From positions 186,001 through 250,000 of the forward strand of contig NZ_CP084528.1 of the NCBI RefSeq assembly GCF_020410745.1: DNA of 64,000 nt, in the 5' to 3' direction. The first letter of the stretch is position 1, and every line of letters begins with the position of its first letter. Positions 26,903 to 36,502 of this stretch are shown here, piece by piece. A program made the translations under genes and the position numbers. The notes under the pieces are model-generated. The model saw only the letters and a program-made list of their open reading frames with translations. It did no database searches and was not told the origin of the DNA. The stretch is from Kaistella polysaccharea (GTDB lineage: Bacteria > Bacteroidota > Bacteroidia > Flavobacteriales > Weeksellaceae).

Positions 26903-27832
26903 GTGAAGAAAATTTCGATCGTAATTCCAGCACATAATGAAGAAGATAATATTGCCTTAATTCATCATCGAATTAAAGATGTTTTTCGTACGCTTGACAA
27001 TTACCGCTCCGAAATTATTTTTGTAAATGATGGAAGTCGTGATTTAACGCAGAAAAATATAGAAAAGTTGGCCCTCGAAAATGAGGAAATAAAATTTATT
27101 GAATTTTCGCGAAACTTCGGTCATCAACCTGCTGTAAAAGCCGGAATTGATTACTCTACAGGGAATGCCGTAATTTCCATGGATGCCGATTTACAACATC
27201 CGCCCGAACTCATTCCAGATTTAATTAAAAAGTGGGAAGAAGGTTTTGACATTGTTTATACGATTCGAAAATATCCAACTGAAATTTCATATTTTAAAAG
27301 AAAAACCTCTCATTTTTATTATAAATTGTTGTCCAGCCTTTCAGATGTTAATTTGGTGAAAGGTGGTGGTTCAGATTTCAGATTGATGGATTCTTCCGTT
27401 GTTGAAGTGGTTCGCAATATGAATGAATCTGATATTTTCCTTCGTGGTCTATCAACCTGGATGGGTTTTCGTCAAACGGGAGTACATTTTACCGCAGGTG
27501 AAAGAACTTCGGGTGAAAGCAGTTATAACCTTCATAAAATGATGAAATTTGCTTTTACAGGAATTACAGCATTTAGTGTTCGCCCATTATATTTGGCAGC
27601 ATATTTAGGCTTTTTGTTTTCTGCAATTGCAGTTGTAGGATACCTTATTTACGTGATTCACGCATTAACAAAACATACGGAAATATCCGGCTGGGCTTCC
27701 CTAATTATGACCGTTGTATTTTTTGGTGGAGTTCAACTCATCATTCTTGGAATCATCGGAATTTATCTGGGAAAAATTTTTAAACAGGTGAAGGAAAGAC
27801 CCAATTATATCATTCGTTCCAAAAATTTTTGA
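26903..27832 (+). CDS. Family 2 glycosyltransferase, polyprenyl-phosphate type (DPM1/ArnC-like)
   Basis: A 309-residue protein with an N-terminal GT-A domain (IVIPAHNEEDN, FVNDGSRD, MDADLQHPPEL) and two C-terminal membrane helices (about residues 232-255 and 265-292). This layout is shared with GtrB/ArnC enzymes, which make undecaprenyl-phosphate sugars on the cytoplasmic side. The start is GTG at 26903. The gene follows the GT87 gene by 4 bp and its stop lies just before the deacetylase start, indicating a tight operon. Confidence 0.88.
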   Translation: MKKISIVIPAHNEEDNIALIHHRIKDVFRTLDNYRSEIIFVNDGSRDLTQKNIEKLALENEEIKFIEFSRNFGHQPAVKAGIDYSTGNAVISMDADLQHPPELIPDLIKKWEEGFDIVYTIRKYPTEISYFKRKTSHFYYKLLSSLSDVNLVKGGGSDFRLMDSSVVEVVRNMNESDIFLRGLSTWMGFRQTGVHFTAGERTSGESSYNLHKMMKFAFTGITAFSVRPLYLAAYLGFLFSAIAVVGYLIYVIHALTKHTEISGWASLIMTVVFFGGVQLIILGIIGIYLGKIFKQVKERPNYIIRSKNF

Positions 27833-27834
27833 TA

Positions 27835-28611
27835 ATGATTTTACTGAGTTTTGATATTGAAGAATTTGATATGCCATTTGAGTATAAAGGTGATATTTCA
27901 TTTGAGGAGCAGCTTTCTATATCAAGAAAAGGATTGAAAAATATCTTGGAATTATTAAAAAAGCACGAAGCAAAAGCCACTTTTTTTTCAACCGTTGTTT
28001 TTGCTGAAAATAATAAAGGTTTAATCATACAACTTTTAGAAGAAGGTCACGAATTGGCTTCTCACACTTGGTTTCATTCAAAATTTGAAATTGAAGATTT
28101 AAAGAGGTCTCGTGAAAAATTGATGGAACTTTTCAACACCAATATCACTGGACTTCGAATGCCGCGAATGATGAAGGTTGATGAAAAAGAAGTTGAAAAA
28201 GCCGGGTATTCTTATAATTCATCTGTGAATCCAACTTTTCTTCCCGGAAGATATAATAATTTAAAAGTGTCGAGAACCTATTTTAAAGAAGGAAATGTGA
28301 TACAAATTCCGGCTTCCGTATCGCCGAATTTCAGAATTCCTTTGTTTTGGTTGAGTTTTCATAATTTCCCTCTAAGTTTCTATAAAAAACTGGCGAAAGA
28401 TGTTTTGAAGAAAGACAATTATCTGAATGTTTATTTTCATCCGTGGGAATTTGCGGAAATTAAAGATGAAAAATTTAAACTTCCTGCTTTTACAACCAAA
28501 AACTCCGGAAAGGAAATGGTCGAAAGATTTGATCAGTTTTTATTGTTCTTAAAGAAATCCGGATATCAATTCAGAACTTTTCAGGAATTTCAAAATAGTA
28601 TAAAGTCATGA
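27835..28611 (+). CDS. Polysaccharide deacetylase family protein
   Basis: A NodB-fold carbohydrate esterase of 258 residues. The metal and catalytic residues expected are D7 in LSFDIEEF and the two His in SHTWFH (H77, H81); NVYFHPWEF is the usual later motif. No signal peptide, so it probably acts in the cytoplasm or at its membrane on a nucleotide- or lipid-linked sugar. The ATG at 27835 is chosen over TTG 27829, which would overlap the GT2 gene. The stop overlaps the next start (ATGA). Confidence 0.88.
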   Translation: MILLSFDIEEFDMPFEYKGDISFEEQLSISRKGLKNILELLKKHEAKATFFSTVVFAENNKGLIIQLLEEGHELASHTWFHSKFEIEDLKRSREKLMELFNTNITGLRMPRMMKVDEKEVEKAGYSYNSSVNPTFLPGRYNNLKVSRTYFKEGNVIQIPASVSPNFRIPLFWLSFHNFPLSFYKKLAKDVLKKDNYLNVYFHPWEFAEIKDEKFKLPAFTTKNSGKEMVERFDQFLLFLKKSGYQFRTFQEFQNSIKS

Positions 28612-29711
28612 AAATTGCTTTTGACGGGAAACGCTTCTTCAATAACAACTCAGGTTTAGGAAACTATTCTCGCGATTTGGTCCGGATTTTAGCGACTTAT
28701 TTTCCGGAGAATGAGTATGTTCTTCTAAATAAAGACCAGTCCCAAAAAGGGAAAGACGTAGTGAAAATGCCCAATGTGTCTTTTGTGGAAACTTCGAAAG
28801 GAACAATGTCCCGACAGTTCAAAATGGGTAAAGATGCACAGCAAATCACTGCTGATATTTTCCATGGACTTTCCGGCGAATTGCCTTTAAAATGGAAAGA
28901 TAAACCCATTAAAAAGATTGTCACCATTCATGATTTAATCTTCTTTAGATTTCCTCAATATTATTCTTTCTTTGATCGAAAAGTTCATTTCTGGAAATTT
29001 AAAAAAGCCGCGGAAAAAGCCGATTTAATCATCGCAATTTCAGAACAGACTAAGCGGGATATTATTCATTTTTTAAAAGTTCCGGAAGAAAAGATAAGAG
29101 TTGTTTATCAAGGTTGTCATCATGCTTTTAAGGAAATTCAAAGTGAAGACTTTTTAATTAAAATAAAAGAAAAATACAATTTACCCGAAAGATTTATTTT
29201 AAATGTAGGAACTATTGAAGCCAGAAAAAACCTTTTAAACATCGTAAAAGCCATTGATGGAACTGGAATTCCATTGGTTGTAATTGGTAAAAAGACTAAA
29301 TATTTTAATAAAGTAGAAAAGGTTCTAAAGAAAAATAAATTAGAAAATCAGGTTCAGTTCCTGGAAAATGTTTCAATGGAAGAATTGGCCGCCATTTATA
29401 AACTGGCCGATATTTTCGTTTACCCAAGTTTTTTCGAAGGTTTCGGAATTCCTGTTATTGAATCTCTTTTCTCTGGAACGGTAGTGATTACAAGTAACCT
29501 AAGTTGTCTCCCAGAAGCAGGTGGCGAGAATTCAGCTTACATAAATCCGCACAATTTCGAAGACATTAAAGCCAAGATCATTTTTCTCTGGAATAACGAA
29601 TCTGAAAGAAATCGAAGAGCAGAAAAAAGTTTAGGTTTTGTTCAGAAATTTAATGATCAAGAAATTGCTAAAAATTTGTACGCTGTTTATCAGGAAGTTA
29701 TGTTAAAATAA
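28608..29711 (+). CDS. Family 4 (GT-B) glycosyltransferase
   Basis: A 367-residue cytoplasmic GT-B enzyme. NNNSGLGNYSRDLVR forms the N-terminal acceptor domain, TIHDLIFFRFPQYYS and IIAISEQTKRDI follow, then the donor domain with NVGTIEARKNLLNI and the EX7E-type PSFFEGFGIPVIESL. Start ATG overlaps the previous stop by 4 bp. It is the last gene before the histidine promoter, which begins 11 bp after its stop; no terminator is seen in between. Confidence 0.9.
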   Translation: MKIAFDGKRFFNNNSGLGNYSRDLVRILATYFPENEYVLLNKDQSQKGKDVVKMPNVSFVETSKGTMSRQFKMGKDAQQITADIFHGLSGELPLKWKDKPIKKIVTIHDLIFFRFPQYYSFFDRKVHFWKFKKAAEKADLIIAISEQTKRDIIHFLKVPEEKIRVVYQGCHHAFKEIQSEDFLIKIKEKYNLPERFILNVGTIEARKNLLNIVKAIDGTGIPLVVIGKKTKYFNKVEKVLKKNKLENQVQFLENVSMEELAAIYKLADIFVYPSFFEGFGIPVIESLFSGTVVITSNLSCLPEAGGENSAYINPHNFEDIKAKIIFLWNNESERNRRAEKSLGFVQKFNDQEIAKNLYAVYQEVMLK

Positions 29712-29721
29712 AAATAATTTC

Positions 29722-29753
29722 TTGCAGGTTAAATTTTTTATCAGTTATATTTG
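29722..29753 (+). promoter_or_regulatory. Promoter of the histidine operon
   Basis: TTG at 29722-29724 and TATATTTG at 29746-29753 (exact TAnnTTTG) are 21 bp apart. Transcription should begin about 29759-29760, some 10 nt before the leader peptide ATG. Confidence 0.62.
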
Positions 29754-29768
29754 CACCGTTAAAACAAC

Positions 29769-29813
29769 ATGAAAAGTACATTCGCTTTATTCCATCATCA
29801 TCATCTCATCTAA
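29769..29813 (+). CDS. His operon leader peptide (14 residues, four consecutive His)
   Basis: The short frame reads MKSTFALFHHHHLI and stops with TAA at 29811-29813. The four His codons (29793-29804) are all CAT. It lies between a good promoter and an intrinsic terminator, directly before hisG, which is the arrangement of a ribosome-mediated attenuator. Scarcity of charged tRNA-His should stall the ribosome on the His run and change the RNA fold downstream. Confidence 0.85.
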   Translation: MKSTFALFHHHHLI

Positions 29814-29886
29814 AGACGAGTTGATTTAATGTGGTCCAAAGTGACTTAAAATAATAAAAACCGTCTGAACAGAGACGGTTTTTTTT
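29814..29886 (+). promoter_or_regulatory. His operon attenuator (antiterminator segment plus terminator)
   Basis: Terminator: an 11-bp perfect stem AAAAACCGTCT (29856-29866) / AGACGGTTTTT (29873-29883), loop GAACAG, T run to 29886. Antiterminator: AGACGAGTT at 29814-29822, right after the leader stop codon, can pair with AACCGTCT at 29859-29866 with one bulged A. The two folds share the same strand and exclude each other. A ribosome at the leader stop would cover 29814-29822 and favour termination; one stalled on the His codons would leave it free. Confidence 0.8.
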
Positions 29887-29933
29887 GTATCCAAAATTAA
29901 AGCATTTGTTCAGGCACCAATTTGAAATTGAAC

Positions 29934-30791
29934 ATGAACAAATTAAAAATTGCCCTTCAAAAAAGCGGACGGTTAAGCGAAAAGTCCCTCGAACTTGTAA
30001 AAGAATGTGGAATTAAAATTCCCGATTTTAAAAGCAAACTGAAAAATTCAGCGACCAATTTTCCTTTAGAAATTCTTTTTCTTCGTGATGATGATATTCC
30101 GAAATATGTAGAACAAGGCATTGTCGATATTGGGATTATCGGTGAAAACGAAGTTTTGGAACAAAATAAAAATGTTGACTTAGTAAGAAAGCTGGGTTTT
30201 GCGAATTGTCGTTTATCACTGGCAATTCCGAAAGATCAAGAATATACGGATTTAAGTTTTTTCGATCAGAAGAAAATTGCAACATCTTATCCATCTATCC
30301 TTAAAAATTATTTCGATAAGAATAATATCAATGCCGAAATTGTTGAAATTTCCGGTAGTGTGGAAATCGCGCCAAGTATTGGTTTAGCAGACTCCATTGC
30401 TGATTTGGTAAGTTCCGGAAGTACTTTATTACACAACGGATTGAAAGAAGTGGAGCAGGTTTTAAAAAGTGAAGCCGTTTTAATTTCCAGCCAAAATCTT
30501 CCTGATGATATTTCAATTATTCTGGAATCTTTTCTTTTCCGAATTCAAGCTGTGATTAATTCCCGTGAGAACAAATATATTTTGCTCAATGCTCCAAACG
30601 ATTCTATCGAAAAAATAATTGAAATTTTGCCAGGCATGAAATCTCCAACGGTTTTACCTTTAGCAGAATCTGGATGGAGTAGTATCCACTCTGTCGTTCG
30701 CGAAAATGAATTCTGGAAAATTATCGATGAGTTGAAAAAGTTTGGAGCCGAAGGTATCTTGGTGATTCCAATCGAAAAAATGGTTTTGTAA
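29934..30791 (+). CDS. hisG: ATP phosphoribosyltransferase, long form
   Basis: First step of histidine synthesis: ATP plus PRPP to phosphoribosyl-ATP. From ATG 29934 the protein has 285 residues, the length of the hexameric long form with a C-terminal regulatory domain (about residues 210-285) that binds histidine. The N-terminus is KIALQKSGRLSEKS and the PRPP site is in DLVSSGSTLLHNGL. The TTG at 29922 is rejected. First gene after the attenuator. Confidence 0.95.
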   Translation: MNKLKIALQKSGRLSEKSLELVKECGIKIPDFKSKLKNSATNFPLEILFLRDDDIPKYVEQGIVDIGIIGENEVLEQNKNVDLVRKLGFANCRLSLAIPKDQEYTDLSFFDQKKIATSYPSILKNYFDKNNINAEIVEISGSVEIAPSIGLADSIADLVSSGSTLLHNGLKEVEQVLKSEAVLISSQNLPDDISIILESFLFRIQAVINSRENKYILLNAPNDSIEKIIEILPGMKSPTVLPLAESGWSSIHSVVRENEFWKIIDELKKFGAEGILVIPIEKMVL

Positions 30792-30802
30792 TTTAATTGA
30801 TC

Positions 30803-32098
30803 ATGAAAAATATAATTAAATATCCGGCGCAAAATACGTGGGAAAGTTTGCTACAAAGACCAACTCTTGAAAAGAAAGATTTAAGAAATACGGTTGAGGA
30901 AATTTTCTTAAACGTTAAAAATGCAAGAGATTCTGCCTTAAAAGAATTCTCGGAAAAATTTGATCAGGTTAATATTGAAAACTTATTGGTTTCTGAAGAA
31001 GAAATAGAATTAGCAATCAATTCAGTTTCAGATGAATTAAAGTCTGCAATTAATCAGGCTAAAGAAAACATCTATAAATTTCACGTTGCTCAAAAAGGAA
31101 GTACTGAAGAAATTGAAACCACAGAAGGAGTTCTTTGTTGGCGTGAATCTCGAGCGATTGAAAAAGTTGGATTATATATTCCAGGCGGAACAGCGCCACT
31201 TTTTTCAACGGTCTTAATGTTGGCTGTTCCCGCTCAAATTGCAGGTTGTAAAGAAGTGGTTCTTTGTACGCCACCACAAAAAGATGGTTCGATTAATCCG
31301 GCAATTTTATACACCGCGCAGTTGTGTGGAATTACAAAAATTTTTAAAGTTGGAGGTGCGCAAGCCATTGCAGCTTTAACTTTTGGAACAAAAAGTATTC
31401 CCAAAGTTGACAAGATTTTCGGTCCCGGAAATCAATATGTGACGCAAGCGAAACAATTGGCGATGGAATATAATGTCGCCATCGATTTACCAGCAGGACC
31501 AAGCGAAGTTTTGGTGATCGCTGATCAATCCGCAAATCCTGAATTTTGTGCCGCAGATTTATTGTCTCAAGCGGAACACGGATCTGATTCACAAGTCATT
31601 TTTATTTCGACCGACGAAATCATTTTTAATGAAACTTTAAAAGAAATTGAAAAACAGTTAGCTGAACTTCCAAGAAATGAAATTGCAAAATTAGCCTTAG
31701 AAAATAGCAGCTTTATTTTATTGAAATCTGTGGATGAAGCGCTTGAAATCAGTAATTTCTATGCACCTGAACATTTGATATTAGCAGTAGAAAATCCGAG
31801 AAGTTATATTTCGAAAATTACAAACGCAGGTTCTATTTTCGTTGGAAATTACACGCCGGAATCAGCCGGAGATTATGCAAGCGGAACCAATCATACTTTG
31901 CCAACAAACGGTTTTGCTAAAAATTATAGTGGCGTTTCCCTCGACAGTTTTGTGAAGAAAATAACCATTCAGGAAATTTCAAAAATAGGACTGAAGAATA
32001 TGGGAAAAACTATAGAAGTTATGGCAGAAGCGGAAGGTTTGAACGCTCACAAAAATGCAGTTTCACTTCGCTTAAAATCTTTAGAAAATGGAATTTAA
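30803..32098 (+). CDS. hisD: Histidinol dehydrogenase
   Basis: Last two oxidation steps, L-histidinol to histidine, NAD- and zinc-dependent. From ATG 30803 it has 431 residues. Conserved stretches: YIPGGTAPLFSTVLM, GPGNQYVTQAK, DLPAGPSEVLV, LLSQAEHGSDSQ and YAPEHL. Twelve bases separate it from hisG; its 3' end overlaps hisC by 11 bp. Confidence 0.96.
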   Translation: MKNIIKYPAQNTWESLLQRPTLEKKDLRNTVEEIFLNVKNARDSALKEFSEKFDQVNIENLLVSEEEIELAINSVSDELKSAINQAKENIYKFHVAQKGSTEEIETTEGVLCWRESRAIEKVGLYIPGGTAPLFSTVLMLAVPAQIAGCKEVVLCTPPQKDGSINPAILYTAQLCGITKIFKVGGAQAIAALTFGTKSIPKVDKIFGPGNQYVTQAKQLAMEYNVAIDLPAGPSEVLVIADQSANPEFCAADLLSQAEHGSDSQVIFISTDEIIFNETLKEIEKQLAELPRNEIAKLALENSSFILLKSVDEALEISNFYAPEHLILAVENPRSYISKITNAGSIFVGNYTPESAGDYASGTNHTLPTNGFAKNYSGVSLDSFVKKITIQEISKIGLKNMGKTIEVMAEAEGLNAHKNAVSLRLKSLENGI

Positions 32099-33113
32099 TT
32101 TAAACAAAATGATTCGTACGCATTTGGCTGGAGTGAAATCTTACCAAACTTTGCGCGATTCTTATATTGATAAACAAGCGGTTTATTTGGATGCGAATGA
32201 AAGTCCGTTTGGTGAATTTAACCGATATCCGGACGGTGATCCAATTCAGTTAAAAAAGAAATTGGCCGAAATTAATCTAGCAAAAACCGAAAATTTATTC
32301 TTAGGAAATGGAAGCGATGAATTGATCGATTTGACCATGCGTATTTTCTGCGAACCAGCGGAAGATTCCATTCTTATTATGAATCCGAGTTTTGTGATGT
32401 ACGAAATTTACGCAAAAATGAATAATGTAAAGGTTGAAAAACTAGAGCTGAATTCAGATTTTGAATTAGAGAAAGATAAGTTTTTAGATACAATTTCTAC
32501 AAGTCAAGCTAAAGTTTTATTTCTATGTTCACCTAATAATCCAACCGGAAATTCGATTGACGATTTAGAATTTTATATTCAAAATTTTAATGGAATAGTA
32601 GTCGTTGATGAAGCGTATATTGAGTTTTCTCCAGAAGATTCTGCGGTCAAATTATTAAATAAATATCCAAACTTAATTGTTTTAAAAACTTTATCAAAAG
32701 CTTTTGGAATGGCAGGTTTACGAATTGGAGTTGGATTTGCCTCAGTAGAAATTTCTAGTTTGTTCATAAAGTTAAAACCGCCTTATAACATCAGTTCGGA
32801 AAGTCAGAGATTGGCTTTGGAGCAATTGAATCAAGTGGAAGAAATCGAAAATAACATCGCTTTCATTCTGGAAGAAAAGGAAAAATTGAAAAAAGGATTA
32901 AAGCAAATTAAAGAGATCGTAAAAATATATCCTTCCGATGCTAATTTTTTCCTCATTGAATTTAAGGATGCACAATTGATCTATCAGAAATTATTAGAAA
33001 AAAGTGTTTTGACAAGTTTAAGACATCCAAGTTTAAAAAACTGCCTTCGAATAAGTGTTGGAACAGCTGAAGAAAATTCAGAACTATTAAAGGTACTATC
33101 AGAAATAAACTAA
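32088..33113 (+). CDS. hisC: Histidinol-phosphate aminotransferase
   Basis: PLP-dependent fold type I aminotransferase making histidinol phosphate. The 341 residues contain DANESPFG, the SPNNPTGN motif, DEAYIEFS and the PLP lysine in [16 protein letters not shown]. The start at 32088 overlaps hisD by 11 bp; an internal ATG at 32109 would remove family-like residues. Two bases separate it from hisB. Confidence 0.95.
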   Translation: MEFNLNKMIRTHLAGVKSYQTLRDSYIDKQAVYLDANESPFGEFNRYPDGDPIQLKKKLAEINLAKTENLFLGNGSDELIDLTMRIFCEPAEDSILIMNPSFVMYEIYAKMNNVKVEKLELNSDFELEKDKFLDTISTSQAKVLFLCSPNNPTGNSIDDLEFYIQNFNGIVVVDEAYIEFSPEDSAVKLLNKYPNLIVLKTLSKAFGMAGLRIGVGFASVEISSLFIKLKPPYNISSESQRLALEQLNQVEEIENNIAFILEEKEKLKKGLKQIKEIVKIYPSDANFFLIEFKDAQLIYQKLLEKSVLTSLRHPSLKNCLRISVGTAEENSELLKVLSEIN

Positions 33114-33115
33114 TC

Positions 33116-34210
33116 ATGCAAAAAGTATTATTCATTGACCGCGACGGAACTATAATTATTGAACCGCCGACAGATTTACAGGTAGATTCTTTAGAAAAAT
33201 TAGAATTTTATCCAAAAGTGATTCAGAATTTAGCCAAGATTGTGAAAGAGTTGGATTACGAATTGGTTATGGTTACGAATCAAGATGGTTTGAGTACAGA
33301 TTCTTTTCCGGAAAAAGATTTCAGAATCCCACAGGAGAAAATGTTGAAAACTTTAGCCAATGAAAATATTATTTTTTCAGATATTTTAATTGATAATAGT
33401 TTTGAATCTGAAAATTCGCCCAACAGAAAACCACGGACCGGATTGCTTCAAAAATATATTTATGGACATTACGATTTGAAAAACTCCTTTGTTATCGGTG
33501 ATCGAAAAACAGATGTCGAGTTGGCAAAAAATCTCGGAACACAATCAATTTTCATTTCTGATGAGAATTTTGATAATGCGACTTTAACTACTAAAAATTG
33601 GGACGAAATTTATCAATATTTAAAGCAGATTCCTCGCAAAGCGAAAGTCAATCGAAAAACCAAAGAAACGGAGATTTCAATTGAATTGAATCTGGATGGA
33701 AGTGGAAAATCGAATATCAACACCGGTTTAGCTTTCTTTGATCACATGCTGGAACAGATTTCAAAACACGGAAATTTCGATTTAGAAGTTAATGTTAATG
33801 GTGATTTAGAAGTCGATGAGCATCACACGATTGAAGATACGGCTTTGGTTTTGGGAACTTGTTTTGAGCAAGCTCTGGGATCGAAAAAAGGTATTGAAAG
33901 ATATGCTTTTGCTTTACCAATGGACGATTGTTTAGCGCAAGTCGCTCTCGATTTCGGGGGAAGAAATTGGTTAGTTTGGAATGTAGATTTTAAAAGAGAA
34001 AAAATTGGTGATGTTCCAACAGAATTGTTTTATCACTTCTTTAAATCATTTACAGATACGGGAAAATGTAATCTCAACATTCAATGTGAAGGCGAGAATG
34101 AACACCACAAAATTGAATCGATCTTTAAAGCATTTGCAAAGGTTTTACGGGATGCAGTGAAGCGAGACGATAATAATTTCTCCATCCCAAGTACCAAAGG
34201 AATATTATGA
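33116..34210 (+). CDS. hisB: Bifunctional histidinol-phosphatase / imidazoleglycerol-phosphate dehydratase
   Basis: A fused enzyme for steps 7 and 9 of the pathway. The N-terminal HAD phosphatase (about residues 1-165) has FIDRDGTI and [16 protein letters not shown]. The C-terminal dehydratase (about 175-364) has [13 protein letters not shown] and DEHHTIEDT, the His-rich metal sites. Length of 364 fits the E. coli-type fusion. The stop overlaps the hisH start by 4 bp. Confidence 0.96.
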   Translation: MQKVLFIDRDGTIIIEPPTDLQVDSLEKLEFYPKVIQNLAKIVKELDYELVMVTNQDGLSTDSFPEKDFRIPQEKMLKTLANENIIFSDILIDNSFESENSPNRKPRTGLLQKYIYGHYDLKNSFVIGDRKTDVELAKNLGTQSIFISDENFDNATLTTKNWDEIYQYLKQIPRKAKVNRKTKETEISIELNLDGSGKSNINTGLAFFDHMLEQISKHGNFDLEVNVNGDLEVDEHHTIEDTALVLGTCFEQALGSKKGIERYAFALPMDDCLAQVALDFGGRNWLVWNVDFKREKIGDVPTELFYHFFKSFTDTGKCNLNIQCEGENEHHKIESIFKAFAKVLRDAVKRDDNNFSIPSTKGIL

Positions 34211-34788
34211 TAGCGATTATTGATTATGTGGCGGGAAATGTGAAATCCGTTGAAAATGCCGTGAGAAAGTTGGGTTATGAAACCTTAATAACTTCAAATC
34301 CTGAAGAAATTAGAAATGCGGAAAAAGTTATTTTTCCTGGAGTTGGTGAAGCTTCAACGGCGATGATTTATTTGAAATCTTTAAAACTGGACGAATTAAT
34401 TCCAACTTTACAACAACCTTTTTTAGGAATTTGTTTAGGACAACAATTATTGTGTGATTTTTCGGAAGAAGGAAATATAAAATGTCTCGGAATATTCGAT
34501 TTGAAAGTAGAACAATTTCCCGCCACAGATATTGTTCCGCATATGGGTTGGAACAATTTGCAAAAGATGAGTGGTCAACTTTTAGACGGAATTTCTGAAG
34601 AAGATGATTTCTATTTTGTTCACAGTTATTATTGCGAAGTTGGAGAATATACGACTTCAGAATGTGATTATATTTTACCTTTCAGTGCGACTTTACAGAA
34701 AGATAATTTTTACGGAACTCAATTTCACCCGGAGAAATCAGGCGATTTTGGCTCAAAAATTCTCGAAAACTTTTTAAAACTAAAATAA
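34207..34788 (+). CDS. hisH: Imidazole glycerol phosphate synthase, glutaminase subunit
   Basis: Class I glutamine amidotransferase that feeds ammonia to HisF. The 193 residues hold the nucleophile C76 in GICLGQQLL and the His/Glu pair in [13 protein letters not shown] overlap with hisB. The operon is then interrupted by an inverted-repeat element before hisA. Confidence 0.96.
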   Translation: MIAIIDYVAGNVKSVENAVRKLGYETLITSNPEEIRNAEKVIFPGVGEASTAMIYLKSLKLDELIPTLQQPFLGICLGQQLLCDFSEEGNIKCLGIFDLKVEQFPATDIVPHMGWNNLQKMSGQLLDGISEEDDFYFVHSYYCEVGEYTTSECDYILPFSATLQKDNFYGTQFHPEKSGDFGSKILENFLKLK

Positions 34789-34794
34789 AATTCA

Positions 34795-34935
34795 TTAACC
34801 ACAAAGTCACAAAAGGGAAAAGTGAAATTTGGTCATATTAAAGTGCGCAAAAGGTATAGCTGTTAAACTTTATACTTTTATGAACTTTTCTGTTGCTTTA
34901 AGAATTAAAAAACTTTTGTGCCTTTTGTGGTTTAA
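34795..34935. repeat. Inverted-repeat element between hisH and hisA
   Basis: The ends are near-complementary: TTAACCACAAAGTCACAAAAG-like at 34795-34815 and its approximate complement CTTTTGTGCCTTTTGTGG at 34913-34930, extending to 34935. The 97-bp interior has no reading frame. It looks like a small non-coding mobile or REP-type repeat; the AACCACAAAG...CACAAAAG end is a pattern I associate with flavobacterial intergenic repeats. Confidence 0.6.
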
Positions 34936-34948
34936 AAAATAATATAAA

Positions 34949-35662
34949 ATGAAAATAATTCCAGCCATAGATATTATCGACGGAAAATGCGTTCGTCTTT
35001 CTAAAGGTGATTACGATACGAAAAAAATCTATCACGAAAACCCTCTGGATATTGCGAAAGAATATGAAACCAACGGAATCCAATATTTGCATTTGGTCGA
35101 TCTGGATGGTGCAAAAACGAAAACCATTAAAAATTTAAAAACGTTAGAACTTCTCGCTTCTCAGACTAATTTAATTATTGATTTTGGTGGTGGAATCAAA
35201 ACCCGTGAAAGTCTAGAAAGCGCTTTCAATGCAGGAGCAAATCAAGTGACGATTGGCAGTATCGCGGTGGAAAATCGGGAATTGTGCGAGGAATGGATCA
35301 AAGAATTTGGCGCAGAAAAACTAATTTTAGGCGCAGATTGTTTAGACCGAAAAGTGAAAACTTCAGGTTGGTTAGAAAATTCAGATCTTGATGTAATTGA
35401 CTTTATTCAATCGTATCAAAAGAAGGGAATAAAAGACGTGATTTGCACCGATATTTCAAAAGATGGAATGCTGGAAGGACCTTCGATCGAACTATATCAA
35501 GAGATTTTAAATCAAAGCCAAGTTTCTTTAATCGCAAGTGGCGGAATTTCTACCCTGAAAGATTTAGATGATTTAAAAGAACAAGGTTGTTCCGGGGCCA
35601 TCATCGGAAAAGCTTTATACGAAGGGAAAATTACTTTGAAAGAACTTCAAAAATTTTTATAA
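34949..35662 (+). CDS. hisA: ProFAR isomerase (1-(5-phosphoribosyl)-5-[(5-phosphoribosylamino)methylideneamino] imidazole-4-carboxamide isomerase)
   Basis: A (beta/alpha)8 isomerase. The 237 residues have the first catalytic Asp in [14 protein letters not shown] and the second in [14 protein letters not shown], and phosphate-binding motifs IDFGGGIK and IASGGIS. First gene after the inverted-repeat element; one base before hisF. Confidence 0.95.
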   Translation: MKIIPAIDIIDGKCVRLSKGDYDTKKIYHENPLDIAKEYETNGIQYLHLVDLDGAKTKTIKNLKTLELLASQTNLIIDFGGGIKTRESLESAFNAGANQVTIGSIAVENRELCEEWIKEFGAEKLILGADCLDRKVKTSGWLENSDLDVIDFIQSYQKKGIKDVICTDISKDGMLEGPSIELYQEILNQSQVSLIASGGISTLKDLDDLKEQGCSGAIIGKALYEGKITLKELQKFL

Positions 35663-35663
35663 A

Positions 35664-36416
35664 ATGTTGAAAAAAAGAATCATTCCGTGTTTGGATATCA
35701 AAGATGGAAAAACGGTAAAAGGAATTCAGTTTGAAGATTTACGAATTGCCGGAGATCCTGTAGAATTGGCGAAAAAGTATGTAAAAGATGGAGCTGATGA
35801 ATTGGTTTTCCTGGATATTACGGCAACTTTAGAAGGAAGAAAAACTCTAATTGAATTGGTTGAAAAACTCAGTTTAGAAATCAATATTCCTTTTACAATT
35901 GGTGGAGGAATCTCTTCCGTTCAAGATGTTGCAGCTTTGTTAAAAGCGGGCGCTGATAAAGTTTCTATTAATTCTGCTGCAGTTCGACGTCCGGAATTAG
36001 TTCGGGAAATCGCCCAACAATTCGGAAATCAATGTGTTGTGGTTGCGATTGATACAAAGCAAAGTGACGGTGAAGACTACGTTTTCATCAACGGTGGAAA
36101 AATTAAAACCGAATTGAAAACTTTAGATTGGGTGAAAACCGTCACCGATTTAGGAGCCGGAGAAATTTTGCTGACTTCCATGGATTTTGACGGAACGAAA
36201 AATGGTTTCGATATCCGAATGCTGCAGAACGTTTCAGAAGTTTGTCAACTTCCAATCATCGCTTCTGGTGGTGCCGGAAAGATGGAAGATTTCACCGAAG
36301 TCTTTACTAAAACCAATGTTACAGGAGCTTTGGCTGCGAGTATCTTTCACTTTAATGAAATAAAAATATCGGACTTAAAAGAAAATTTAAAACAAAACAA
36401 AATATCCATACGATGA
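35664..36416 (+). CDS. hisF: Imidazole glycerol phosphate synthase, cyclase subunit
   Basis: A (beta/alpha)8 cyclase partner of HisH. The 250 residues include [16 protein letters not shown] (catalytic Asp), [12 protein letters not shown], and [14 protein letters not shown] (second Asp), plus [12 protein letters not shown]. One base follows the hisA stop. An 86-bp gap with a weak 7-bp hairpin (36431-36437 / 36450-36456) precedes hisIE. Confidence 0.96.
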   Translation: MLKKRIIPCLDIKDGKTVKGIQFEDLRIAGDPVELAKKYVKDGADELVFLDITATLEGRKTLIELVEKLSLEINIPFTIGGGISSVQDVAALLKAGADKVSINSAAVRRPELVREIAQQFGNQCVVVAIDTKQSDGEDYVFINGGKIKTELKTLDWVKTVTDLGAGEILLTSMDFDGTKNGFDIRMLQNVSEVCQLPIIASGGAGKMEDFTEVFTKTNVTGALAASIFHFNEIKISDLKENLKQNKISIR

Positions 36417-36502
36417 AATCGCTTTCAATAACTTTACAAATAAATACCAGTAAAGTGTAATGAGATTGCATATGACATTTGAAAATAATAAAAAATTTAC
36501 CT

